This document shows positions 7,471 through 12,122 of a stretch of 12,122 nt of DNA, piece by piece. Source of the stretch: Elusimicrobiaceae bacterium. Lineage in GTDB: Bacteria > Elusimicrobiota > Elusimicrobia > Elusimicrobiales > Elusimicrobiaceae. Within the stretch, counting starts at the first letter, position 1. Each line of letters starts with the position of its first letter. The stretch spans positions 1 to 12,122 of the forward strand of contig JAGCKY010000073.1 of the NCBI GenBank assembly GCA_017647245.1, in the 5' to 3' direction. The notes beneath the pieces are model-generated. The model was not told the DNA's origin. It did not search any database and saw nothing but the letters and a program-made list of their open reading frames with translations. A program made the position numbers and the translations under genes.

Positions 7471-7675
7471 TTGTTGGGCCAAACAAACCGTTTTTTAAGA
7501 AGAAACGTTTGGGAAAAGATACGCAAAATATCTCCGCAGAAGAAACAACGGACACAGTAGCGCAACTGATAAAATTTGTACACAACCGATAGAAAAATTA
7601 CAAATTATTTTCTCTGGTTTTGAGTTTTATTATATAATTTGTTTAGAAGTTACTTTAACTCGAGGAGACAACAGA
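7471..7675. other. Intergenic stretch after cstA: imperfect hairpin, open codon run, promoter of next gene
   Basis: Directly after the cstA stop, 7484-7511 can fold as CAAAC-c-GTTT / AAAC-GTTTG around a nine-base loop, without a following T-run, so it is a poor terminator. The frame that overlaps the end of cstA (+, ending at TAG 7590-7592) stays open and reads plausible protein (KRLGKDTQNISAEETTDTV then AQLIKFVHNR) but its only start is an unsupported TTG at 7509; I treat it as a possible remnant, not a gene. A TATAAT at 7633-7638 is the -10 box for the gene at 7676; no convincing -35 precedes it. Confidence 0.35.
7633..7638 (+). promoter_or_regulatory. -10 box (TATAAT) for the exported beta-barrel protein gene
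   Basis: A perfect TATAAT lies 37 bases before the ATG at 7676, giving a leader of roughly 30 bases that contains the GAGGAG ribosome site (7662-7667). At 17 bp upstream the -35 position reads TTCTCT, a poor match. Confidence 0.5.
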
Positions 7676-8305
7676 ATGAAAAAAATAGTAGTACTGATGT
7701 TTGCTGTATTATGCTTTGCTCCTGCCGCTTTTGCAGATAATTGGGGATATGGTTATAAATTAGGAGTCGGTGAGAATCGGCCATCTGATTTAAAAGATCT
7801 CCACAACTACTTCAGTGGCTTCCCCAGCAGTGACACAAAATTAGAAACCAGCGGTGCTTTTTTTGCTGCTGAAACATTCTACGAATGGTCCTTATCCAAT
7901 GAAGTACATAAAATCGGTGCAAAAGTTGATTTTGATTACTTTGTTGAAAACAAAACCGAAAGCCAAACCACTTTATACCAAGAATGTACCGAAACGACCT
8001 ACGCCATACCGCTTACCATTTATTATAAACGCGATAACGGCGTGAAAGCTTTCGCATGGTTCGGCGGCGCAGGTGCGACCATTATGTATACGGAAATGCA
8101 ATACAAAGGTTATAACAAAAACATAAAAACAAAGAGCAAAATAATCCCGCACATCGTGGTGGGGGGTGAATATCGTTTCAGCCAACTCTTTGCGCTCGGT
8201 TTAGAAGCTCGCTATAATTTTGACGCCAAAGTGAAAAAAAGCGGTATCCTCTTGTCTGACCGTAGCGGGTTCGGCGGTGCGGTTACCCTTCGTTTCTACT
8301 TATAG
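7676..8305 (+). CDS. Exported protein, probable small outer-membrane beta-barrel
   Basis: 209 residues with ATG 7676 and GAGGAG eight bases upstream. Residues 1-20 are a classic signal peptide (MKKIVVLMFAVLCFAPAAFA) with cleavage after AFA before D21. The mature part alternates short polar/aromatic strands and glycine-rich turns: WGYGYKLGVGEN, AFFAAETFYEWS, KIGAKVDFDYFVEN, YAIPLTIYYKRD, KAFAWFGGAGATIMY, PHIVVGGEYRF, ALGLEARYNFDAKV, and a last strand GFGGAVTLRFYL. This is the pattern of an OmpX/OmpA-type 8-stranded barrel (about 190 residues). The last residue is Leu rather than Phe/Tyr, with Tyr just before it, so the C-terminal insertion signal is slightly atypical. Own promoter upstream and a strong terminator downstream make it a single-gene unit. 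Function unknown; no enzymatic motif. Confidence 0.75.
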   Translation: MKKIVVLMFAVLCFAPAAFADNWGYGYKLGVGENRPSDLKDLHNYFSGFPSSDTKLETSGAFFAAETFYEWSLSNEVHKIGAKVDFDYFVENKTESQTTLYQECTETTYAIPLTIYYKRDNGVKAFAWFGGAGATIMYTEMQYKGYNKNIKTKSKIIPHIVVGGEYRFSQLFALGLEARYNFDAKVKKSGILLSDRSGFGGAVTLRFYL

Positions 8306-8333
8306 AGCATAAACACTCCGTTTCTGATGGAAA

Positions 8334-8380
8334 CAGATATGAAAATCCCCGGACGTAAGTCCGGGGATTATTTTCATCTG
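8334..8380 (+). terminator. Strong intrinsic terminator after the beta-barrel gene
   Basis: ATCCCCGGAC (8345-8354), tetraloop GTAA, GTCCGGGGAT (8359-8368) is a perfect 10-bp stem, followed by TATTTTC. Flanking bases extend the pairing (CAGAT...TGAAAAT with ATTTTCA...TCTG) with small bulges, so the A-rich left arm also makes it usable on the other strand. Confidence 0.9.
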
Positions 8381-8418
8381 AATGCTATTTCGGAGAGATT
8401 ATTACTATAAGTATGTCC

Positions 8419-8447
8419 TTGTTCTTTAATTTTTTCTAAAATAATAT
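8419..8447 (+). promoter_or_regulatory. Sigma70-like promoter of the DUF1648-like gene
   Basis: TTGTTC (8419-8424), a 17-bp AT-rich spacer, then TAATAT (8442-8447). The predicted start near 8454 gives a leader of about 24 bases that carries the AGGAG site before the ATG at 8478. Confidence 0.55.
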
Positions 8448-8477
8448 ATGGGTACACCTTACTGAACAGGAGCAAAT

Positions 8478-9023
8478 ATGTCATCATTGATACAATTTCT
8501 AAAATTGATTATATCCGGCAATACGTCAAAAGGAATTCGATTTAGAACGGACGTGTCCAGTATTTTAACTTTCTTTGTTCTTATCATAGAAATAGTAATC
8601 TACTCCATATATTGGGATTCTATTCCGAATATGATTCAATATGATTATGATTTTTCCGGTGTGCCAAATAGTATTTGTGAGAAAGAATGGATTTGGGTGA
8701 ATGTTCTATTGCAGATATTTATTTGTATTTTTGTATTTATAGTGAAATATTTTTCATACAAAACAAAGCGTATTCATCGTATTGTGTATGACGAAAACAA
8801 CCATTTGATTCCGATTATGGATAAAAGATTTTCTATGTTTGCGTGGGAAACAGCAATGCTTTTTGTGACCACGGAGCAATGCTATATTTTTGCCCTTATC
8901 GGTCTTGTTAAAAATCGCATGTGTGATGACGTGGTGACGATTATATTCCTGTTTTGGCAGATCGTACTCATTATTGAATTCTGCGCAGATTTAAAAGTGT
9001 TAAAAACCACCGGTAAGAACTAG
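8478..9023 (+). CDS. DUF1648-like integral membrane protein
   Basis: 181 residues; ATG 8478 preceded by ACAGGAGCAAAT. Four predicted membrane helices: about 26-46, 71-94, 121-145 and 149-170. The segment between helices 1 and 2, YWDSIPNMIQYDYDFSGVPN followed by SICEKEW, is the DUF1648 hallmark (W..LP..I..H.....G.P......K). DUF1648 domains occur in Gram-positive and some other bacteria, for example in SdpI-type immunity proteins, but this protein lacks an SdpI C-terminal domain that I can recognise, so no immunity role is claimed. The DNA is more AT-rich than that of its neighbours, with many ATA and TTT codons, which may indicate a different origin. It is its own transcription unit: promoter at 8419-8447, terminator at 9065-9090. 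Confidence 0.75.
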   Translation: MSSLIQFLKLIISGNTSKGIRFRTDVSSILTFFVLIIEIVIYSIYWDSIPNMIQYDYDFSGVPNSICEKEWIWVNVLLQIFICIFVFIVKYFSYKTKRIHRIVYDENNHLIPIMDKRFSMFAWETAMLFVTTEQCYIFALIGLVKNRMCDDVVTIIFLFWQIVLIIEFCADLKVLKTTGKN

Positions 9024-9064
9024 CTTTTCATTCTTATGTAGCCAGTAAAAATATATTCAAAAAA

Positions 9065-9090
9065 ACCCCGCTCTTGCGCGGGGTCTTTTC
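9065..9090 (+). terminator. Intrinsic terminator after the DUF1648-like gene
   Basis: ACCCCGC (9065-9071), loop TCTTGC, GCGGGGT (9078-9084), then CTTTTCTT. A 7-bp GC-rich stem with a T-rich tail. An A-run precedes it. The TTGCGG of the next promoter begins right at the end of the tail. Confidence 0.9.
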
Positions 9091-9120
9091 TTGCGGTTTT
9101 TATGTATGTGCGGATATAAT
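9091..9120 (+). promoter_or_regulatory. Sigma70-like promoter of the MBL-fold hydrolase gene
   Basis: TTGCGG (9091-9096), 18-bp spacer, TATAAT (9115-9120). A second -10-like TACAAT lies at 9125-9130. The leader contains AAAGGAG just before the ATG at 9165. Confidence 0.6.
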
Positions 9121-9164
9121 GTAGTACAATACTTTTAAGAAATTATTTCACAAAAGGAGCCAAT

Positions 9165-9914
9165 ATGAAAATTATCCCCTTGAAATTCTATGACGGCGGA
9201 TATATGACACAGGCCTTTGCTTTTGGCGGTACGCGCGATAAAGCCGCTTGCGATCCTAACATCACTTATCCGTCCAGCTTGCAAAACTTTTTAATTGATG
9301 ACGGCAAAGAAGTTATTTTATCGGATACCGGACTTCCTAACGAAACAGCGGACATCCCCAAAAAAGAAGATGCCGCTTTGTGGATGGGTGATAAAGTCGC
9401 CACATTTAAGGAAGCGTTTGAGAAAACTGGGTACAAACCGGAAGACGTTACTAAAATTTTTGTTACGCACAAACACCCCGACCATACGGGCGAACTACGA
9501 ATGTTCCCCAATGCCAAAATCTACATAGCCGCCAAAGAAGCCGACGCCATGAAACTGACCGGAGATAACGTGGTGCGTGTGGAATTTATGGACGGGCCTT
9601 ACAAAAACTTTCCACACAGTCAACGCATTACGGAGCATTTGGTATTGGTACAAGCGGAAGGGCATACAAAAGGCAATACGGTGGGCATTTTGGAAGATAA
9701 CGGCACGTATTACATGTTCCACGGGGATGTGACCTATTGTGATGCGGCTTTAAAAGAAAACGAACTTTCCGTTGTATTTGAAGATAAAGAAAAAGCCCGC
9801 GAAACGTTGTCCCGTGTGCGTGAGTTCTGTAAAAATAACCCCACGGTCTATTGTTCTACCCATTGCCCCGAAGGGTATGAGAACTTGGAACAGAAAAAAG
9901 TAATGAAGTTATAA
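9165..9914 (+). CDS. MBL-fold metallo-hydrolase (lactonase/quorum-quencher-like group)
   Basis: 249 residues; ATG 9165, AAAGGAG seven bases upstream. The dinuclear metal site of the metallo-beta-lactamase fold is complete: H102, H104, D106 and H107 in THKHPDHTG, H167 in EGHTKGN, D188 in HGDVTYC and H233 in STHCPEG. The N-terminal strands (FLIDDGKEVILSDTGLPNE) and the overall length match the AttM/AiiA-like N-acyl-homoserine-lactonase branch, but this branch is broad and the sequence alone does not show a lactone substrate. No signal peptide, so cytosolic. It has its own promoter and is followed by a hairpin (9938-9965) shared with the convergent HXXEE gene. Zn2+ or another divalent metal is expected from the family. 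Substrate unknown. Confidence 0.88.
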   Translation: MKIIPLKFYDGGYMTQAFAFGGTRDKAACDPNITYPSSLQNFLIDDGKEVILSDTGLPNETADIPKKEDAALWMGDKVATFKEAFEKTGYKPEDVTKIFVTHKHPDHTGELRMFPNAKIYIAAKEADAMKLTGDNVVRVEFMDGPYKNFPHSQRITEHLVLVQAEGHTKGNTVGILEDNGTYYMFHGDVTYCDAALKENELSVVFEDKEKARETLSRVREFCKNNPTVYCSTHCPEGYENLEQKKVMKL

Positions 9915-9937
9915 ATAGAACTCTAAATTAGACTTTT

Positions 9938-9975
9938 ACCGCCCTTGCTTAACGGTAAGGGCGGTTATTTATTCC
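9938..9975. terminator. Hairpin terminator between convergent genes
   Basis: ACCGCCCTT (9938-9946) pairs with AAGGGCGGT (9957-9965) around a ten-base loop. TTATTTATT follows on the plus strand, so it mainly ends the MBL-fold gene; its last base is also the final base of the HXXEE stop codon on the minus strand. On the minus strand the tail is not T-rich. Confidence 0.85.
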
Positions 9976-10569
9976 ATTGCTTTTTAATCATTTTTGGAAT
10001 ATCGGAATACTTAACACCTATCATCAGGGTAAGCTTTTTTTGCATAGTCACAAAGCATGCGACCATAATAACTAGTCCAATAATCAAATCCGTACAAGTT
10101 ACTAAGTGGTGTTTTATGAGATAACTAAATAAAACAATACTAACGACGGCTTGTATTTCCGCCGTTACAAACCCCGGTGAATAGAACTTGGGGCATTTAA
10201 AAAGTCTAATAGCCAGTATATGCACCACTCCTTCAAATAATCCCAGAAACGCCAGAGGTAGGATCGCCAAAGGGTATTTATGCAAAATAAGCGGCGTGAG
10301 CGTGAAAGTTAATAGCAAAATACTCGTGGGGATACGGCTGGCTTTCTTAATATCGGCGGTCAGTTCAAACCCTAACATCTTCGCAATTAAATCCGCAAAT
10401 CCGCCGGGATAGTGCATTTCTTCCATTCATGCATGACAAAGAGAAATATAAATAGTAACACGAATTTCTGTATAACGGACAAATCCCCGATAATGCCCGA
10501 GATAACCAAAGCCAACATGGAGATTACGGTATAAATTTCTAAAGCATAGGATTTGATAAATTTTGCCAT
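9965..10569 (-). pseudogene. HXXEE-domain membrane protein, broken by a one-base deletion in the HEWEE motif
   Basis: Two minus-strand frames together encode one protein of about 201 residues. The first starts at the ATG at 10567-10569 (GAGGTG five bases upstream) and reads MAKFIKSYALEIYTV, a hydrophobic helix, then LFIFLFVMHEW. There it shifts: in frame it continues KKCTIPADLRI and stops at 10387, while the other frame reads EEMHYPGGFADLIAKMLGF and on to the stop at 9965. Joined, they give MHEWEEMHYPGGF, the defining HxxEE signature, followed by GLFEGVVHILAIRLFK and SPGFVTAE, also family-like, and four to five membrane helices. Restoring one G after position 10423 (TGG to TGGG) repairs it. 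The HXXEE family has no well-defined function. The second part alone could start at ATG 10426, but without a ribosome site. Recent inactivation, or an indel error in the assembly. Confidence 0.8.
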
Positions 10570-10660
10570 AAGCACCTCATCCATAATGCGTTTCCTTATT
10601 GTACTAAACTTACCTGCGAGGAGGGGATAGAGCCACAATTGATATGTTCTTGGGGCGAAT

Positions 10661-10810
10661 TTACAGATATTGCCTAAGCCAATTATCTAAAAAAGTCATT
10701 TGTTCGGCCGTGTGAAACCAATGCTCACCGTTTTCCATGACCGTAAGAGAAGAATTTGTATGTTTATCAGAAGAGGAACCTGTTTTAAACAGATAAGTGT
10801 ATCCTTCCCG
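10661..10810 (-). pseudogene. Decayed C-terminal end of an alpha/beta-hydrolase
   Basis: A minus-strand frame of 49 codons ends at TAA 10661-10663 and reads REGYTYLFKTGSSSDKHTNS then SLTVMENGEHWFHTAEQM and TFLDNWLRQYL. The GEHWFHT...FLDNWL ending is the catalytic-histidine tail of a small alpha/beta-hydrolase family (H in GEHWF). Directly upstream the frame meets TGA (10811-10813), and a neighbouring frame reads TRLLYDGKDTL, which resembles the preceding acid-containing segment, so the gene has lost most of its N-terminal part and has at least one indel. A divergent promoter (TATACA at 10841-10846) still points at it. The surviving piece lacks the nucleophile and cannot be an enzyme. The rest of 10570-10903 holds only promoters. 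Confidence 0.6.
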
Positions 10811-10840
10811 TCATATAAGAGGCGCGTGAAAACGTTTCTT

Positions 10841-10868
10841 TGTATAAAAAGTATTGACTTGGAGTCAA
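10841..10868 (-). promoter_or_regulatory. Divergent promoter facing the hydrolase remnant
   Basis: On the minus strand TTGACT (10868-10863), 16-bp spacer, TATACA (10846-10841). Its -35 is the right half of the palindrome whose left half is the -35 of the plus-strand promoter, so both promoters share one operator-sized site. Confidence 0.5.
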
Positions 10869-10884
10869 CTTCAACTGGTACAAT
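10854..10884 (+). promoter_or_regulatory. Promoter with 19-bp spacer and internal dyad, MerR-type layout
   Basis: -35 TTGACT (10854-10859), 19-bp spacer, -10 TACAAT (10879-10884). The spacer region carries the imperfect dyad TTGGAGT-CA-ACTTCAA (10859-10874, six of seven pairs), and TTGACTtggAGTCAA (10854-10868) is a second, perfect 6-bp palindrome. An over-long spacer with a centred dyad is the known design of MerR-family activated promoters, and the CTTGGAGT.AACT core resembles operators of the NmlR/AdhR (aldehyde/electrophile-sensing) branch as I remember them. No merR gene is in the window. Predicted start is near 10891; AGGAG follows before ATG 10903. Confidence 0.6.
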
Positions 10885-10902
10885 AGTATATAGGAGAGTT
10901 CT

Positions 10903-12122
10903 ATGACTATCACACAAACAAGTATTTTAAAAGACGTGAATTCAGCCGAAGATATAAAGAAGTTAAATACCGAACAATTAAACCTTTTAGCAGATGAAAT
11001 GCGTGCGTTAATTATCAAAAAAGTGGACGCTACCGGCGGGCACTTTGGCTCCAATTTGGGAATTATTGAGGCCACGATTGCTCTGCACTATGTGTTTAAT
11101 TCTCCCGTGGATAAACTGGTGTTTGATGTGTCGCACCAATGCTACGCACATAAAATAATTACCGGGCGCAAAGCCGGTTTTACGGATCCCACTTGCTACA
11201 CAACCTACACGGGTTATACCGCCCCGGAAGAAAGCGCGCATGACTGGTTTAAGGTCGGTCATACCTCCACGTCCGTCAGCCTAGCTTTAGGGCTTGCCAA
11301 GGGCCGGGATTTGCTCGGCCAAAAAGGCAACGTAATTGCGATTATCGGAGATGGGTCGCTTACAGGTGGCGAGGCTTTGGAAGGGCTCAACAACGCCGCC
11401 GTTTTGGGCAGTAACCTCATTATTTTGGTAAATGATAACGATATGTCCATTGCCGAAAACCAAGGCGGCATCTGCAATCTGCTGACCGAACTGCGTGAAA
11501 ATAACGGTAACGTAAAAAATAATTTCTTTAAGGCCATGGGCTTTGAGTATTTGTATTTAGACGAAGGAAATAATATCCAAAAACTCATTGAACTCTTCAA
11601 AAAAGTAAAAGATACCAACCATCCGGTTGTCGTGCATATCCATACTAAAAAAGGCAAAGGATTCACGCCTGCCGAAGTAAATAAAGAACCCTTCCACTGG
11701 ATTATGCCGGGCACGATTGCGCACCTAAACGATAAACCAAAACCCATGGGCGAGAATTACAACTCTCTCACCAAGGATTATTTGGAACAAAAAGTAAAAG
11801 AAGGTATGCCGATTGTAGCTATATCGGCGGCTACGCCCGGTGTGTTTGGCTTTGATAAAGCGTTCCGCACGCGCATGGGCGAGCATTATATAGACGTGGG
11901 TATCGCCGAAGAACACGCGGTGGGCTTTGCCTCGGGCATTGCCAAAACAGGTGCAAAAGCCGTGTTCTGCGTGTCCAGCTCGTTTGTGCAACGTACGTAT
12001 GACCAACTTTCGCAGGATTTGGCTCTAAACAGCAATCCGGCTACGATCCTTGTTTTTTGGGGCGGCATTTCGGGCGCAGACGCCACGCATTTAACCACGT
12101 TTGATATCCCGCTTATCTCCAA
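10903..12122 (+). CDS. DXS-like thiamine-diphosphate enzyme (1-deoxy-D-xylulose-5-phosphate synthase family), 3' end outside window
   Basis: 406 codons are visible; ATG 10903 with TAGGAG six to seven bases upstream. The N-terminal half is of the DXS type: ATGGHFGSNLGIIEATIALHY (H47), FDVSHQCYAHKIITGR, VGHTSTSVSLALGLA, the ThDP-Mg motif GDGSLTGG (D150) through NDNDMSIAENQGG (N177, N179), TKKGKGFTPAE, and the catalytic DVGIAEEHAVGFASG (E336). DXS condenses pyruvate and glyceraldehyde 3-phosphate at the head of the MEP isoprenoid pathway. Two departures: the long segment between the NVGA-type motif and the GF.Y strand is shortened by roughly 40-70 residues, and where DXS has DRAG..G.DG.TH.G.FD this protein reads VFWGGISGADATHLTTFDI (384-402), lacking the Asp-Arg pair. 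So it may be a paralogue with another acceptor. Full DXS is about 620 residues. Control probably through the dyad promoter upstream. Confidence 0.8.
   Translation, partial: MTITQTSILKDVNSAEDIKKLNTEQLNLLADEMRALIIKKVDATGGHFGSNLGIIEATIALHYVFNSPVDKLVFDVSHQCYAHKIITGRKAGFTDPTCYTTYTGYTAPEESAHDWFKVGHTSTSVSLALGLAKGRDLLGQKGNVIAIIGDGSLTGGEALEGLNNAAVLGSNLIILVNDNDMSIAENQGGICNLLTELRENNGNVKNNFFKAMGFEYLYLDEGNNIQKLIELFKKVKDTNHPVVVHIHTKKGKGFTPAEVNKEPFHWIMPGTIAHLNDKPKPMGENYNSLTKDYLEQKVKEGMPIVAISAATPGVFGFDKAFRTRMGEHYIDVGIAEEHAVGFASGIAKTGAKAVFCVSSSFVQRTYDQLSQDLALNSNPATILVFWGGISGADATHLTTFDIPLIS

Noticed and set aside
10416..10432. Programmed -1 frameshift in the HXXEE gene
   Set aside because: Joining the frames needs a -1 step at TGG, but there is no slippery heptamer and no downstream stem or pseudoknot that I can see; a simple one-base deletion explains it.
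10700..10906. Plus-strand 68-codon frame ahead of the DXS-like gene
   Set aside because: It covers the promoter region and the opposite strand of the hydrolase remnant; no ribosome site and no protein-like pattern.
11259..11747. 162-codon minus-strand frame inside the DXS-like gene
   Set aside because: Antisense shadow of a strongly conserved thiamine-diphosphate enzyme; Ser/Pro/Phe-rich without family features.
1..12122. tRNA, rRNA, CRISPR repeats, insertion-sequence ends, attachment sites
   Set aside because: No cloverleaf or repeat-spacer pattern, no transposase or integrase frame, and no terminal inverted repeats with target duplications were found by reading both strands.

Overview
The window reads as chromosomal DNA of a diderm (Gram-negative-type) bacterium of moderate to low GC. 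Evidence: two lipoprotein signal peptides with lipoboxes, one exported protein that looks like an outer-membrane beta-barrel, Shine-Dalgarno sites of the GGAG/GAGG type, and sigma70-like -10 boxes (TATAAT, TACAAT, TAATAT). The Shine-Dalgarno sites and promoter style argue against Bacteroidota. Gut-type Elusimicrobiota or a diderm Firmicute (Negativicutes) are the candidates I would test first; this is inference and no marker gene here settles it. I see no rRNA, tRNA, CRISPR array, insertion sequence or phage gene.

Layout. 1-274: 3' end of a GNAT acetyltransferase (+). 280-462: C-terminal remnant of a membrane protein (-), without a start. 477-896: complete YjcF-like GNAT (-), probably on a leaderless transcript. 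974-4039: four tightly packed + genes: lipoprotein alpha/beta-hydrolase (feruloyl-esterase-like), lipoprotein HAD phosphatase, nitroreductase, flavin-reductase-like FMN protein. 4066-4647: hexapeptide sugar O-acetyltransferase (-), convergent with that operon. 4832-5968: cation diffusion facilitator with an Asn/Asp-type metal site and a second C-terminal domain. 6019-7470: short CstA-family transporter. 7676-8305: exported beta-barrel-like protein. 8478-9023: DUF1648-like membrane protein. 9165-9914: metallo-beta-lactamase-fold hydrolase. The last three each have their own promoter and/or terminator. 9965-10569 (-): HXXEE-family membrane protein broken by a one-base deletion inside its HEWEE signature. 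10661-10810 (-): decayed C-terminal end of an alpha/beta-hydrolase. 10841-10884: divergent promoter region with an operator-like dyad. 10903 to the end: DXS-like thiamine-diphosphate enzyme, cut by the window edge.

How the genes fit together. The 974-4039 cluster is probably one transcript combining two envelope-anchored hydrolases with two cytoplasmic flavin enzymes, which suggests uptake or detoxification of an esterified or phosphorylated aromatic or nitro compound; this is inference. CDF and CstA follow in the same direction (metal efflux; peptide or pyruvate uptake). The most unusual part is the right end. A promoter with a 19-bp spacer carries a TTGGAGT-CA-ACTTCAA dyad, the layout typical of MerR-family control (NmlR/AdhR type). 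It drives a DXS-like gene whose acceptor-site DRAG motif is not conserved, and it faces a dead hydrolase gene. Three decayed or broken genes in 12 kb point to an accessory region losing genes.
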